64,000 nt of DNA from Comamonas thiooxydans (GCF_002157685.2 NZ_AP026738.1:5456001-5520000), one strand, 5' to 3'. Counted from the stretch's first letter, positions 43,007 through 52,865 are shown. A program made the numbers and translations. Notes: generated by a model from the letters alone, not told the origin.

Positions 43007-43698
43007 CCATGAGCAACACCGCACAGACCCGCTTTCCTGAAGATGTGATCGACCATCTCGCCGATATCGCTGCCGGCAGCTCGCTGGATCAGGTGCGCCG
43101 CCACCGCAGCGAGGCGCGCACCCAGGCCCAGCAAAGCTTTGCCGCGCTGTTCACCCCCGCCGAGCCCGTGCCCGGCGCGGTCTCGCTGCGCGAGCGCCTG
43201 ACGCTGGCCGCCTTCACGGCAGGCCTGCATGGCGAGCCCCGCAGCACGGCCTTCTACACACGCGCCCTGGCGGCCGAGGATGCCGATCTGGCCGATGCCG
43301 TGAGCTCGGAAGTGGTGCGCGGGCGCGCTGCCAGCCTGCAGGCCGGCAGCGGCCCGCACGGTCCCTACGGAATCTATCCGGCCGGCCCCTTGAGCCGCGA
43401 GGACCAGAGCGGCCCCAGCTACGCCGTGGATCCGGCTCATGCGGCTTTGCTGGGCCCGCGCCTGAGCGCCGCGCTGGCCCATGCCCATCTGCTGGCCTAC
43501 CACCCACGCGATGCGAGTGCCCAGGCCTTGCTGGCGCTGCAGCAGGCCGGCTGGAGCGAGACCGATATCGTCATCCTGTCCCAGCTCGCCTCTTTCCTGT
43601 CCTTCCAGATCCGCCTCGTGGCGGGGCTGCGCGTGCTTGGCGCACGAGCTGCAGTCACCACGGCATCTTCCCCCATCGCCCTGCAAGCCCAGCCATGA
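43003..43698 (+). CDS. CMD-domain protein (Avi_7170-like), no cysteines
   Basis: 231 residues, helical, in the carboxymuconolactone-decarboxylase/AhpD superfamily by pattern: VIDHLADIAAGSSLDQVRRHRSEARTQAQQSFAALF at the N-terminus and ETDIVILSQLASFLSFQIRLVAGLRVL at the C-terminus. It contains no cysteine at all, so it cannot use the CxxC chemistry of AhpD; its partner encoded next does have CxxC. It overlaps the monooxygenase and the next gene by ATGA. I recall this as the Avi_7170 family; role unknown. Confidence 0.8.
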   Translation: MTMSNTAQTRFPEDVIDHLADIAAGSSLDQVRRHRSEARTQAQQSFAALFTPAEPVPGAVSLRERLTLAAFTAGLHGEPRSTAFYTRALAAEDADLADAVSSEVVRGRAASLQAGSGPHGPYGIYPAGPLSREDQSGPSYAVDPAHAALLGPRLSAALAHAHLLAYHPRDASAQALLALQQAGWSETDIVILSQLASFLSFQIRLVAGLRVLGARAAVTTASSPIALQAQP

Positions 43699-44285
43699 CC
43701 ACCACGCACAACATCTCCCCCCAGGTCTTCACCCAGGAACAGCTTGACTGGCAGCCATGGATAGCTCCTCTGCAGGAGAGCGAGCTGAGCGAGCGCCACC
43801 ATGCGGGACTGGTGGACGCGGCGCGCGCGCGTTCACCCTATTTCCGGCTGCTGGCACGCGACCCCGACACGCTGGGAGCACGCACACGCACCGACAAGGA
43901 CATCTTCTACAACCCCGATGCCGGCTTGCCGCGCGCCGAGCGCGAACTGGCAGCCGCTGCAACCTCACGCACCAACGGCTGCATCTACTGTGCTTCGGTA
44001 CATGCGCGCTTTGCGACACATTTCTCGCATCGCGCTGCCGATGTGCAGCGCCTGCTCGATGAAGGTCCGGGCAGCGATCTGGGTCCGCGCTGGAACGCCA
44101 TCGTCGCCGCCGCCGTGGCCTTGACGCAGACACCGCCTGCGCTGGAATCTAGTCATATCGATGCGCTGCGCGCTGCCGGTCTCGACGACGCGGCCATCTC
44201 CGATGCGCTGCAGGGCACGGCCTTCTTCAACTGGGCCAACCGGCTCATGCTGTCCCTGGGCGAACCCCTGCGAACAGCCGGCTGA
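43695..44285 (+). CDS. Alkylhydroperoxidase-domain protein (Avi_7169-like)
   Basis: 196 residues. The AhpD-type motif is complete: ELAAAATSRTNGCIYCASVH with redox cysteines C96 and C99 and H103. AhpD proteins relay electrons to reduce peroxides, so this protein may detoxify hydroperoxides made by the coupled monooxygenase or act on its product. It is the last gene of the operon, coupled to the previous one by ATGA, and converges with the anion transporter gene (9-nt gap). Confidence 0.87.
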   Translation: MTTTHNISPQVFTQEQLDWQPWIAPLQESELSERHHAGLVDAARARSPYFRLLARDPDTLGARTRTDKDIFYNPDAGLPRAERELAAAATSRTNGCIYCASVHARFATHFSHRAADVQRLLDEGPGSDLGPRWNAIVAAAVALTQTPPALESSHIDALRAAGLDDAAISDALQGTAFFNWANRLMLSLGEPLRTAG

Positions 44286-44294
44286 CATGGCTGC

Positions 44295-45800
44295 TCACCA
44301 CAACCCCAGCAACTTCCACCAGGCACTGCCGACGACAGCGAAGATCAGCAACTCCAGCACGCACATCGCGGCCCCCACGCGCCACCAGACACCCAGCGTC
44401 ACATAGCCGCTACCGAAGATGATGGGAGATGTGCCAGTCGCGTAATGCGTCAGCGTCATCATGATGGCCGAACCGGCCGTCATCATCAGCATGAAGGGGA
44501 CGACATAGTCGGCCGGGATCAGTTGCGCCCCCACGGTCAGAAAGGCCAGCATCATGGCACTGATATGGGCCGTGGTGCTGGCGAACAGATAGTGCGAGAA
44601 GACGAAGACGCCCACCAGGATCGCCGCCACGGGCAGCCAGTCCAGGCCGCTGGCGACGATGGCGCTCTTCAGGCCATCGGCAAACCAGGCAACCACACCG
44701 AGCTTGTTGAGCTGCTCGGCCAGCATGACCAGGGCACCGAACCAGATCAGGGTGTCCCAGGCGCTTTTCTCGGACAGCACATCATCCCAATCGATGGTCC
44801 CCGTGATGATCAGGGCAAACAAACCGAGAAAAGCCACCACGGTTGGGTCCAGCGTGAAAGCCGGGCCGAACAGCATTTGCGGCACATTCGCCCACAGCAA
44901 CAGCATCACGCCAAAAGTCCCGAGCATCACCCGCTCCTTGCCTGACAGCGGGCCCATGCCTGCCATCTCGGCGCGCGCGTACTCCACGGCATTGGGCGTG
45001 GCCTTGAGCTCGGGTGGCGAAAGCAGATAGATTGCCAACGGCATCAACAGCAGACACAGCAGCCCTGGCAGCAGCATGTACAGAGCCCAACTTGTCCAGC
45101 TCAGGTGCAGGGACTGACCCGTGGCCTTGGCGACCAGATCCACGACCAGCGGATTGGGCGCCGTTGCGGTCAGGAACATGGCCGAAGTGATCGGATTGGA
45201 ATGGTAGTTGACCAGCGCCAGATAGGTCCCGACCTTGCCCTGGGTTCCCTTGGCCGGGTCCGATTCGAAGGCGTTGGCGATGGACTTCATGATCGGGTGC
45301 ACGATGCCGCCACCGCGTGCCGTGTTACTGGGTGTGAACGGGGCCAGTACCAGCTCGCAGATCGCGAGTCCGTAACCTATGCCTATGGTGCGCTTGCCCA
45401 TCAACGCAATGAACAGCAATCCGATGCGGTTGCCGAGCCCCGTCTTCTTGAGACCGCGCGAGATCAGAACCGCCACCACGATCAACCAGATCAGGGGATT
45501 CGCAAAGCTGCTCAGCGCATCCGTGATCGCCCCCTTGGAGGAACTGGAGGTCACCTGGGACAGCGACACGATGACAATCGCCATCAATGCCATCACGCCT
45601 ATGGGCATGACCTTGAGGATGATCGCCACGATGGTCGTCAGAAAGATGGCCACCAGTTGCCAGGCCTTGCTGTCCAGTCCCGCAGGCACCGGCGTCAGCA
45701 GCAGACCGGTCAGTACCAGGGTGGAAATCAGTGCAGGCACGACCCGAAACGGAACGGCCGATTTGAAGTAACGGAACATCGAGACGATCTTCTCGAACAT
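44295..45800 (-). CDS. DASS-family anion transporter (CitT/2-oxoglutarate-malate translocator type)
   Basis: 501 residues with about 12-14 membrane helices. The two ion-binding hairpins of the divalent anion:sodium symporter family are visible: LAPFTPSNTARGGGIVHPI with SNT, and HYATGTSPIIFGSGYV near the C-terminus. NYHSNPITSAMFLTATAPNPLVVDLV is typical of the CitT/DiT1 branch, which exchanges di- and tricarboxylates. A second Met at 45779 is an alternative start. It is a single gene. The 268 bp upstream hold no gene I can support. Confidence 0.88.
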   Translation of the reverse strand: MFEKIVSMFRYFKSAVPFRVVPALISTLVLTGLLLTPVPAGLDSKAWQLVAIFLTTIVAIILKVMPIGVMALMAIVIVSLSQVTSSSSKGAITDALSSFANPLIWLIVVAVLISRGLKKTGLGNRIGLLFIALMGKRTIGIGYGLAICELVLAPFTPSNTARGGGIVHPIMKSIANAFESDPAKGTQGKVGTYLALVNYHSNPITSAMFLTATAPNPLVVDLVAKATGQSLHLSWTSWALYMLLPGLLCLLLMPLAIYLLSPPELKATPNAVEYARAEMAGMGPLSGKERVMLGTFGVMLLLWANVPQMLFGPAFTLDPTVVAFLGLFALIITGTIDWDDVLSEKSAWDTLIWFGALVMLAEQLNKLGVVAWFADGLKSAIVASGLDWLPVAAILVGVFVFSHYLFASTTAHISAMMLAFLTVGAQLIPADYVVPFMLMMTAGSAIMMTLTHYATGTSPIIFGSGYVTLGVWWRVGAAMCVLELLIFAVVGSAWWKLLGLW

Positions 45801-46068
45801 AGAAGTCCTTTTCTTTACCTGCAGCGCATCGAGACACCATACCTCAGCCCAGCAAAAGCCAGAAGTCCCCGACGGACATTGGCGCTCGGGTCACAGACTG
45901 GCATCATGATGCAGTGCCGCATGGCTTCGACTCCAGGCCGACTTTTACGTTACCAAAGTTTGATCGACGGCAAGACTTGCAGAAGCAAAACCAATGGCAA
46001 GACCTCGTGCATGCCAGTATTCAAGCACTGGGCACATGCCCATGGATTCAGCAGGAGAGACACCCTAA

Positions 46069-46386
46069 ATGCCAGCGAACCGATTCCTGCCCGATGAATG
46101 GGAAAGCCGCCTTGAGGAAATAGACCTGGAGATCCTGCATCAGGCAGCTATCTGCAAGATCCGGCTGCTTGAGCCCGGTGCCGTGGAGCGCGTGCTGGCC
46201 AACGATGCCGGCATCTGCGGGGCGACGCATGAGACGGCATTCCAGACCTTGCGCGGACTGCTCTATCTGCACTACACCGAAGTTCTGCATATCAGCGAGG
46301 TGCTGAGCCCGGAAATCGCCCAGGTGATCGCCAGCCGGGTGCGCGAGCATCTGAGCCGGCGCTCGGGCACGCAGTCGGGGGTATGA
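46069..46386 (+). CDS. Hypothetical protein, no recognised family
   Basis: 105 residues, beginning MPANRFLPDEWESRLEEIDLEILHQAAICKIRLLEPG, helical, with two cysteines (C29 and about C50), ending in a basic tail. CAGGAGAGA lies about 10 nt before the start, which supports real translation. No motif I recognise. It stands alone between the anion transporter (divergent) and the tRNA-fMet terminator (convergent). Confidence 0.6.
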   Translation: MPANRFLPDEWESRLEEIDLEILHQAAICKIRLLEPGAVERVLANDAGICGATHETAFQTLRGLLYLHYTEVLHISEVLSPEIAQVIASRVREHLSRRSGTQSGV

Positions 46387-46431
46387 CGAGCTAAGGCCGG
46401 AGCCGCCTTCCGGTCCATGGAAAAAATGGTC

Positions 46432-46466
46432 AAAAAAAAAGGTCACGACATTGTCGTGACCTTTTC
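46432..46466 (-). terminator. Terminator of the tRNA-fMet / ribosomal protein transcript
   Basis: The stem AAAAGGTCACGACA/TGTCGTGACCTTTT is followed on the minus strand by nine T residues. It is 4-5 nt past the CCA end of the tRNA, and no comparable terminator separates rplQ from the tRNA. Confidence 0.92.
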
Positions 46467-46470
46467 AATT

Positions 46471-46547
<77 letters not shown>

Positions 46548-46587
46548 GTATTTCCAAATTATAGCAGGCTTTGCAGCCTGCCCTGGC

Positions 46588-46971
46588 TTATTCAGCTGCT
46601 GCAGCGGCTTCTTCAGCGCGCTCGACCAGCTCCACATAGGCCATGGGAGCGTTGTCGCCCACGCGGAAGCCCATCTTCAGGATACGTGTGTAGCCACCGG
46701 GACGCTGAGCGTTGCGGGGACCCAGCACGTTGAACAGCTTGGTCACGCTGTCGCGGTCGCGCAGACGGTCGAAAGCCAGACGGCGGTTAGCCACGGTATC
46801 AACCTTGGCCAGAGTGATCATGGGCTCGATGACGCGACGCAGTTCCTTGGCCTTGGGGACCGTGGTCTTGATTGCTTCGTGCTCGATCAGCGAGTTCATC
46901 ATGTTCTGCAGCATTGCCTTGCGGTGTGCAGAAGTGCGGTTCAGTTTGCGGAGGCCGTTGCCGTGACGCAT
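46588..46971 (-). CDS. rplQ: 50S ribosomal protein L17
   Basis: 127 residues starting [25 protein letters not shown], the L17 signature, with [34 protein letters not shown] near the end. It binds 23S rRNA near the tunnel exit. Last protein gene of the alpha operon, 136 nt after rpoA with a hairpin in that spacer. Confidence 0.98.
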   Translation of the reverse strand: MRHGNGLRKLNRTSAHRKAMLQNMMNSLIEHEAIKTTVPKAKELRRVIEPMITLAKVDTVANRRLAFDRLRDRDSVTKLFNVLGPRNAQRPGGYTRILKMGFRVGDNAPMAYVELVERAEEAAAAAE

Positions 46972-47058
46972 GGTGCTTTTCCTTTGCTCCCCGTTTTTAT
47001 CCGGAGATCTTTTCTAAATTAAATCAGGCAGCCGTATCAGGTACTGCCCGAGGCACTT

Positions 47059-47094
47059 GGACTTTGCCAAAACCGATCGATTTCAGCAAAGTCC
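47059..47094 (-). promoter_or_regulatory. Hairpin in the rpoA-rplQ spacer
   Basis: A 9-bp perfect stem GGACTTTGC/GCAAAGTCC with an 18-nt loop lies in the 136-nt spacer. No T-run follows, so it is more likely a processing or translation-control structure than a terminator. Confidence 0.5.
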
Positions 47095-47107
47095 TCTATT
47101 GTAGCGA

Positions 47108-48106
47108 TTAACGCTTTTCCAGGCCAGCTGGTGGCCAGTTCTCGAGCTTCATGCCCAGCGTCAGACCACGGGAAGCCAGAACTTCCTTGATCTCGTTGAG
47201 CGACTTACGACCCAGGTTGGGAGTCTTGAGCAGCTCGTTTTCGGTACGCTGGATGAGATCACCGATGTAGTAGATGTTCTCTGCCTTGAGGCAGTTGGCA
47301 GAACGCACGGTGAGCTCGAGCTCGTCCACAGGACGCAGCAGGATGGGATCGAACGAGGTAGCAGCACCGCGGCCACCGGCAGGAGCGTCGAACACGCTGG
47401 CGATATCGCCACCGTCGAGCTGGGCAAACACTGCCAGCTGCTCCACCAGGATCTTGGCGGATGCGCGCACTGCGTCTTCAGCGGTGATGGCACCGTTGGT
47501 CTCGATTTCCAGAACCAGCTTGTCCAGATCGGTACGCTGTTCCACACGTGCGGATTCGACAGCGTAGCTCACGCGCTTGACGGGCGAGAACGAAGCGTCG
47601 AGCACGATACGGCCGATCGACTTGGTCGATTCGTCACCGTAGCGGCGCACGTTGCCGGGCACATAGCCGCGGCCCTTTTCCACCTTGATCTGCATGTCCA
47701 GCTTGCCGCCTTGCGACAGATGGGCGATCACATGATCAGGGTTGACGATTTCTACGTCGTGGGGGGTCTGAATGTCACGGGCAGTGACAACACCTTCGCC
47801 ATCCTTGCGCAGGCTCAGGGTGACTTCGTCACGATTGTGCAGCTTGAACACCACACCCTTGAGGTTCAGCAGGATGTTGGTCACATCTTCCTGGACACCG
47901 TCGATGGAGGAGTACTCATGCAGCACCCCAGCAATCGTCACTTCCGTCGCTGCGTAACCCACCATGGAGGAGAGCAGAACACGGCGCAGGGCATTGCCCA
48001 GCGTATGACCGTAGCCACGCTCAAACGGCTCCAGAACAACCTTGGCACGGTTGTGACCAAGTTGCTCGACATTGATTGTCTTGGGCTTCAGCAAATTCGT
48101 TTGCAT
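47108..48106 (-). CDS. rpoA: RNA polymerase alpha subunit
   Basis: 332 residues. The N-terminal assembly domain has [29 protein letters not shown]; the C-terminal domain has [55 protein letters not shown] with the helix-hairpin-helix that contacts UP elements and activators. Standard length. Downstream of rpsD by 112 nt containing a strong hairpin. Confidence 0.99.
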   Translation of the reverse strand: MQTNLLKPKTINVEQLGHNRAKVVLEPFERGYGHTLGNALRRVLLSSMVGYAATEVTIAGVLHEYSSIDGVQEDVTNILLNLKGVVFKLHNRDEVTLSLRKDGEGVVTARDIQTPHDVEIVNPDHVIAHLSQGGKLDMQIKVEKGRGYVPGNVRRYGDESTKSIGRIVLDASFSPVKRVSYAVESARVEQRTDLDKLVLEIETNGAITAEDAVRASAKILVEQLAVFAQLDGGDIASVFDAPAGGRGAATSFDPILLRPVDELELTVRSANCLKAENIYYIGDLIQRTENELLKTPNLGRKSLNEIKEVLASRGLTLGMKLENWPPAGLEKR

Positions 48107-48161
48107 GCAGACTTCCTCTCAATACCCTCGGCTCGTTACACCGGTAAGGCTGGTGAAGCAC

Positions 48162-48187
48162 CCACGGCGCGATGCCTCGCGCCGTGG
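48162..48187 (-). promoter_or_regulatory. Strong hairpin in the rpsD-rpoA spacer
   Basis: A 10-bp perfect GC stem CCACGGCGCG/CGCGCCGTGG with a 6-nt loop, about 56 nt upstream of the rpoA start. It lacks a T-run. Possible attenuator, RNase processing site or stabiliser that sets rpoA output relative to the ribosomal proteins. Confidence 0.6.
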
Positions 48188-48218
48188 GGACGGTTTACAG
48201 AAATGTCGCTGCTAAAGA

Positions 48219-48842
48219 TTAACGCGAGTACAACTCAACGATCAGGGATTCGTTGATGTCAGCTGCGAATTCATCGCGGTCAGGAGACTTCTTGAAAGTA
48301 CCTTCTGCCTTGTCAGCAGACACTTCAACCCATGCGGGGAAGCCCACTTGAGCAGCCAGTTGCAGAGCCTCGACCACGCGAGCTTGCTTCTTGGACTTTT
48401 CACGCAGGGCAACCACATCGCCTTCCTTCACGGAGAAAGAAGGAATGTTCACGGACTGGCCGTTCACGGTGATAGCCTTGTGCGAAACCAGCTGACGTGC
48501 TTCAGCGCGAGTGGAGCCGAAGCCCATGCGGTACACGACGTTGTCCAGACGCGATTCCAGCAGCGACAGCAGGTTGGCACCAGTGTTGCCACGCTTGCGG
48601 TCAGCAGCTTCGAAGTAGCGGCGGAATTGCTTCTCCAGCACGCCGTACATGCGCTTGACCTTCTGCTTTTCGCGCAGTTGCAGACCGTAGTCGGAAGTGC
48701 GCTGACCGGAAGTGCGGCCATGCTGACCAGGCTTGGTGTCGAACTTTGCCTTGTCTGCGATGGAGCGACGTGCGCTCTTCAGGAACAGATCGGTGCCTTC
48801 GCGGCGGGAGAGTTTTGCCTTGGGGCCAATATAGCGTGCCAC
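48219..48842 (-). CDS. rpsD: 30S ribosomal protein S4
   Basis: 207 residues: [21 protein letters not shown], then the S4 RNA-binding domain [36 protein letters not shown]4 nucleates 30S assembly and in E. coli represses the alpha operon. Spacers on both sides carry hairpins (48883-48913 upstream, 48162-48187 downstream). Confidence 0.99.
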   Translation of the reverse strand: MARYIGPKAKLSRREGTDLFLKSARRSIADKAKFDTKPGQHGRTSGQRTSDYGLQLREKQKVKRMYGVLEKQFRRYFEAADRKRGNTGANLLSLLESRLDNVVYRMGFGSTRAEARQLVSHKAITVNGQSVNIPSFSVKEGDVVALREKSKKQARVVEALQLAAQVGFPAWVEVSADKAEGTFKKSPDRDEFAADINESLIVELYSR

Positions 48843-48882
48843 TTGATTTCCTTTGTGTCATCTACCGTGCGCAAACACGGGA

Positions 48883-48913
48883 GCCGCCCGCGATGCAAAT
48901 GCACCTGGGCGGC
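48883..48913 (-). promoter_or_regulatory. Hairpin in the rpsK-rpsD spacer
   Basis: GCCGCCC and GGGCGGC pair across a 17-nt loop in the 89-nt spacer, about 41 nt before the rpsD start. No T-run. Role unknown; similar placement to the other alpha-operon hairpins. Confidence 0.45.
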
Positions 48914-48931
48914 GGTGGGCTTGATAAAAAA

Positions 48932-49336
48932 TTAGATACGACGACGCTTTTGAGGGCGGCAGCCGTTGTGGGGAACCGGAGTCACGTCCGAGATGGAAGT
49001 GATACGGATACCCAGAGCACCCAGGGCGCGAACCGAGGATTCACGGCCAGGACCGGGACCCTTGATTTCGACTTCCAGGTTCTTGATGCCCTGTTCGATA
49101 GCAGCACGACCGGCCACTTCCGAAGCAACCTGAGCAGCAAAGGGAGTCGACTTACGCGAACCCTTGAAGCCCTGGCCACCCGACGAAGCCCACGACAGAG
49201 CGTTGCCTTGACGGTCGGTGATGGTGATGATCGTGTTGTTGAACGAAGCGTGCACGTGCGCGATGCCGTCAGAAATATTCTTACGGACCTTCTTGCGAAC
49301 GCGAGCAGCTGCGTTGTTTGCGGGAGACTTAGCCAT
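48932..49336 (-). CDS. rpsK: 30S ribosomal protein S11
   Basis: 134 residues. [47 protein letters not shown] is the S11 core, and the C-terminus is [19 protein letters not shown]. It lies in the 30S platform. rpsM precedes it by 17 nt. Confidence 0.99.
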   Translation of the reverse strand: MAKSPANNAAARVRKKVRKNISDGIAHVHASFNNTIITITDRQGNALSWASSGGQGFKGSRKSTPFAAQVASEVAGRAAIEQGIKNLEVEIKGPGPGRESSVRALGALGIRITSISDVTPVPHNGCRPQKRRRI

Positions 49337-49353
49337 AATGATCTTTCAATCTC

Positions 49354-49719
49354 TTATTTCTTCAGAGCCGCTGCACCCTTGCGCGGACCCTTGCGAGTAC
49401 GGGCGTTCGTGCGGGTACGTTGACCGCGCATGGGCAGGCCGCGACGATGACGGAAACCGCGGTAGCAACCGATGTCCATCAAACGCTTGATGTTCATGGT
49501 GGTTTCGCGACGCAGATCACCTTCCAGAGTCATGGGATTCAGGAAGTCACGGATCTTTTCCAGATCAGCGTCCGTCAGGTCCTTGACCTTCTTGGAATAC
49601 TCGATACCGCATGCTTCGCAGATCTTGCGAGCTGTAGTGCGACCGATGCCGAAGATGGCGGTCAGGCCGATTTCAGCATGCTTGTGCGGCGGGATGTTAA
49701 TGCCAGCAATACGTGCCAT
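49354..49719 (-). CDS. rpsM: 30S ribosomal protein S13
   Basis: 121 residues: [39 protein letters not shown], ending in the basic [19 protein letters not shown] tail that reaches tRNA in the P site. In E. coli the S4 translational operator lies just before this gene; here rpmJ precedes by 22 nt. Confidence 0.99.
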   Translation of the reverse strand: MARIAGINIPPHKHAEIGLTAIFGIGRTTARKICEACGIEYSKKVKDLTDADLEKIRDFLNPMTLEGDLRRETTMNIKRLMDIGCYRGFRHRRGLPMRGQRTRTNARTRKGPRKGAAALKK

Positions 49720-49741
49720 ATTAGTCCTCTAATGCTTTCAA

Positions 49742-49855
49742 TCAACCTTGGCGCTGCTTGTGGCGCTGGTCAGTGCAGATCACGCGCACAACACCTTTGC
49801 GGCGGATGATCTTGCAGTTACGGCAGATTTTCTTGACCGAAGCCGAAACTCTCAT
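49742..49855 (-). CDS. rpmJ: 50S ribosomal protein L36
   Basis: 37 residues, translated directly from the sequence: starts [20 protein letters not shown] and carries the zinc ligands C11, C14, C27 and H32, so it is the zinc-binding (C+) form. It follows secY by 118 nt; infA, present at this place in many betaproteobacteria, is absent. Confidence 0.97.
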   Translation of the reverse strand: MRVSASVKKICRNCKIIRRKGVVRVICTDQRHKQRQG

Positions 49856-49946
49856 TCTTTTCTCCTAAAACTTTCCATCCACTATCGGCCTATCGACCGG
49901 GAAACAATGCCCGCGATAGATCGATGGGCGTCTACTAACTTTTGGC

Positions 49947-49968
49947 AGGCTGCCCCCTTGGGCAGCCT
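49947..49968 (-). promoter_or_regulatory. Hairpin directly after secY
   Basis: The 8-bp stem AGGCTGCC/GGCAGCCT with a 6-nt loop begins 5 nt past the secY stop codon. The following bases (GCCAAAAGTT) do not form a T-run. It may partly uncouple the spc part from the rpmJ-rplQ part. Confidence 0.5.
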
Positions 49969-49973
49969 TGTCA

Positions 49974-51287
49974 TCAAATACCAGCCTTAAAGTTCGCTTT
50001 TTTCAGGAGCGACTCGTATTGCTGCGACATCACGTAGTTCTGCACTTGCGCCATGAAGTCCATTGTCACGACCACAATGATCAGCAACGATGTACCGCCG
50101 AAGTAGAACGGAACGTTGTACTTCAGGATCAGGAATTCGGGCAACAAGCACACGAAGGTAATGTAGATCGCGCCAGCCAGGGTCAGGCGAACCAGAATCT
50201 TGTCAATGTAGCGGGCTGTCTGTTCGCCAGGACGAATCCCGGGGATGAAAGCGCCACTCTTCTTCAGGTTGTCGGCAGTTTCCCGGCTGTTGAAAACCAG
50301 GGCCGTATAGAAGAAGCAGAAGAAAATGATCGCGGCAGCATAAAGGATGACATAGATTGGCTGACCAGGGGTCAACGTGCTCGCAATATCCTTCAGCCAG
50401 CGCATGGATTCTCCTGCACTGAACCAATTCACCACCGTAGCGGGCAGCAAGATGATCGACGAAGCGAAGATGGGAGGAATCACACCTGCCATGTTCAGCT
50501 TCAGTGGCAAGTGCGAAGACTGACCACCGTACACCTTGTTGCCGACTTGTCGGCGTGCGTAATTCACCAAGATCTTGCGTTGACCTCGTTCGACATACAC
50601 GACGAAATACGTCACGGCTGCCACAACGAGAACAATGAAGATTGCCGCCAGAATGCTCATGGCACCGGTGCGCACCAGTTCCAGCAGACCGCCGATGGAG
50701 CTCGGCAGGCCTGCAGCGATACCGCCAAAGATCAGTATCGAGATACCGTTGCCCAGACCACGTTCAGTGATCTGTTCACCGAGCCACATCAGGAACAAGG
50801 TACCGGCCGTGAGACTGACCACCGCAGTCATGCGGAAGCCAAAACCAGGGTTCAGAACCAAGCCTGCGGAGCTTTCCAGGGCAACAGCAATTCCCAAGGA
50901 CTGAAACAGCGCCAGGCCCAGAGTGCCATAGCGGGTGTACTGGGTAATCTTGCGACGACCCGCTTCACCTTCCTTTTTCATCTGCTCGAATGTCGGGACC
51001 ACATAGGTCATGAGCTGCATGATGATCGATGCCGAGATGTACGGCATGATCCCCAGTGCGAACACTGTGAAGCGCGAGAGCGCTCCACCCGAGAACATGT
51101 TGAACAGATTGAGAATGCCGCCCTGCTGGCCAGAGAACAGCTGCTGCAGCTGCGCTGGGTCGATGCCCGGAACGGGGATATGCGCCCCGATGCGGTATAC
51201 GACCAGCGCAAGCAACAGAAAAACCAGACGACGACGCAGGTCGCCGAATTTTCCAGTCTTTGCAATTTGAGCTGCGCTAGTAGCCAC
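49974..51287 (-). CDS. secY: SecY, protein translocase pore subunit
   Basis: 437 residues with ten membrane helices. Markers include [16 protein letters not shown] after helix 1, the plug region [32 protein letters not shown], and [24 protein letters not shown]. It forms the SecYEG channel for secretion and membrane insertion. Gene order rplO-secY is the standard spc order. Confidence 0.98.
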   Translation of the reverse strand: MATSAAQIAKTGKFGDLRRRLVFLLLALVVYRIGAHIPVPGIDPAQLQQLFSGQQGGILNLFNMFSGGALSRFTVFALGIMPYISASIIMQLMTYVVPTFEQMKKEGEAGRRKITQYTRYGTLGLALFQSLGIAVALESSAGLVLNPGFGFRMTAVVSLTAGTLFLMWLGEQITERGLGNGISILIFGGIAAGLPSSIGGLLELVRTGAMSILAAIFIVLVVAAVTYFVVYVERGQRKILVNYARRQVGNKVYGGQSSHLPLKLNMAGVIPPIFASSIILLPATVVNWFSAGESMRWLKDIASTLTPGQPIYVILYAAAIIFFCFFYTALVFNSRETADNLKKSGAFIPGIRPGEQTARYIDKILVRLTLAGAIYITFVCLLPEFLILKYNVPFYFGGTSLLIIVVVTMDFMAQVQNYVMSQQYESLLKKANFKAGI

Positions 51288-51311
51288 GGATGTCTTCTTT
51301 CAGAACTTTAA

Positions 51312-51743
51312 TCAGGCGATGCTGCCACCGGCAGCTTCGATGGCAGCCTTGGCACCGGCGGTAGCGCCGATACCATTGAGCTTGACAGCCTTAGTCAGTT
51401 CACCGCTCTTGATGATCTTCACGACCTTAGCGATAGAGCCAACCAGACCGGCTTGCTTCAGAGCAGCCAGATCGACTTCGGCCAGGCCGAGCTTATCCAG
51501 CTCGGACAGGGTCACTTCTGCATTGAACTTCAGCAGATGCGACTTGAAGCCACGCTTGGGCAGGCGACGCTGCAGAGGCATCTGACCGCCTTCGAAGCCC
51601 ACCTTGTGGTAGCCACCCGAACGCGACTTCTGACCCTTGTGACCGCGACCGGCAGTCTTACCCAGACCAGAACCGATACCGCGACCCACGCGACGCTTGG
51701 CGTGCTTGGCGCCGTCTGCAGGCTTGATGCTATTGAGTTCCAT
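51312..51743 (-). CDS. rplO: 50S ribosomal protein L15
   Basis: 143 residues from the second of two adjacent ATGs (51743), chosen for its 7-nt spacing from AAAGG and the family start [22 protein letters not shown]. The Gly-rich [17 protein letters not shown] segment is typical. Confidence 0.98.
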   Translation of the reverse strand: MELNSIKPADGAKHAKRRVGRGIGSGLGKTAGRGHKGQKSRSGGYHKVGFEGGQMPLQRRLPKRGFKSHLLKFNAEVTLSELDKLGLAEVDLAALKQAGLVGSIAKVVKIIKSGELTKAVKLNGIGATAGAKAAIEAAGGSIA

Positions 51744-51754
51744 CATCAATCCTT

Positions 51755-51937
51755 TCAGAGAACCTTCACCAAGTAGGCGATCTTGTTAATCATGCCGCGC
51801 ACTTCAGGAGTGTCCTGCAGTTCGCTGACGCTGTTCAGCTTGCGCAGACCCAGGCCACGCACAGTCGCACGGTGCGACTCTTTGGTGCCGATGGGGCTAC
51901 GAACCAGCTGAATCTTGACAGTTTGTTGTGTTGTCAT
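51755..51937 (-). CDS. rpmD: 50S ribosomal protein L30
   Basis: 60 residues: [33 protein letters not shown] is the L30 core. Between rpsE and rplO with 14- and 11-nt gaps. Confidence 0.98.
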   Translation of the reverse strand: MTTQQTVKIQLVRSPIGTKESHRATVRGLGLRKLNSVSELQDTPEVRGMINKIAYLVKVL

Positions 51938-51951
51938 GTGCTGGACTCCGA

Positions 51952-52473
51952 TCAGGCGGTGAAGATGTCTTCGACCGACTTGCCGCGCTTTGCTGCCACG
52001 TTCGCAGGGGTCGTGGAGTTCTTCAAAGCGTCGAAAGTTGCGCGAACCATGTTGTAGGGGTTCGACGAACCATGGCTCTTGGCCACGATGTCGGTGATAC
52101 CCACCACTTCAAAAACAGCGCGCATAGGGCCGCCAGCGATGATGCCGGTACCCTTGGGAGCTGGGTGCAGCTCGACCTTGGCAGCGCCGTGATGGCCCTT
52201 CACCGAGTGGTGAATGGTGCCGCTCTTGAGTGCAACCTTCATCAGGTTGCGACGGCATTCTTCCATCGCTTTTTGCACGGCAGCAGGCACTTCCTTGGAC
52301 TTGCCCTTACCCATGCCAACGCGACCGTCACCGTCGCCAACCACGGTCAGTGCAGCGAAGCCGAGAATACGACCGCCCTTCACAACCTTGGTGACGCGGT
52401 TGACCGCGATCATTTTTTCGCGCAGACCGTCGTCACGACCTTCGTCTTGCACTTTGGGGGAAAATTTAGCCAT
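51952..52473 (-). CDS. rpsE: 30S ribosomal protein S5
   Basis: 173 residues. The double-stranded RNA-binding N-terminal part has [45 protein letters not shown], followed by [34 protein letters not shown]. It contributes to decoding fidelity; residues near VKGGR are known spectinomycin-resistance positions in the family. Confidence 0.99.
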   Translation of the reverse strand: MAKFSPKVQDEGRDDGLREKMIAVNRVTKVVKGGRILGFAALTVVGDGDGRVGMGKGKSKEVPAAVQKAMEECRRNLMKVALKSGTIHHSVKGHHGAAKVELHPAPKGTGIIAGGPMRAVFEVVGITDIVAKSHGSSNPYNMVRATFDALKNSTTPANVAAKRGKSVEDIFTA

Positions 52474-52488
52474 TTGTATCCGCTCCGC

Positions 52489-52854
52489 TTAGAACTGCAG
52501 GCCCGCTTCGCGAGCGGCTTCTGCCAAAGCCTTCACGCGGCCGTGGTATGCAAAACCGGCGCGGTCGAAAGCCACTTTCTCAACGCCAGCAGCCTTAGCC
52601 TTCTCAGCAATGCGCTTGCCGATCAGCGTGGCGGCGGCCACGTTGCCACCCTTGCCAGCGGCGCCGAGTTGCGAACGCACTTCGACTTCTGCAGTGGAGG
52701 CCGAAGCCAGCACGGTAGTGCCGTCTTCCGAAACCACGGAGGCGTAGATATGGAGATTGGTGCGGTTCACGCTCAGACGTGCAACGCCTTGCTGGGCAAT
52801 GCGGATGCGAGTCTGACGGGCACGGCGCAGACGCTGCTCTTTCTTGTTCAACAT
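52489..52854 (-). CDS. rplR: 50S ribosomal protein L18
   Basis: 121 residues from the second of two adjacent ATGs (AAGGAG 7 nt upstream). [19 protein letters not shown] begins the protein; the 5S-rRNA-binding part ends in [26 protein letters not shown]. Confidence 0.98.
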   Translation of the reverse strand: MLNKKEQRLRRARQTRIRIAQQGVARLSVNRTNLHIYASVVSEDGTTVLASASTAEVEVRSQLGAAGKGGNVAAATLIGKRIAEKAKAAGVEKVAFDRAGFAYHGRVKALAEAAREAGLQF

Positions 52855-52865
52855 CATGCAGCTCC

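Noticed and set aside
46548..46587. GCAGGC..GCCTGC stem before tRNA-fMet as a terminator of rplQ
   Set aside because: It is followed by TATAATTT rather than a clean T-run; it is at best weak, so it is noted under the tRNA instead of being called a terminator.
49856..49973. Searched for infA between secY and rpmJ
   Set aside because: Only 118 nt lie there, too short for the usual gene of about 72 codons, and no matching peptide is encoded. infA must be elsewhere.
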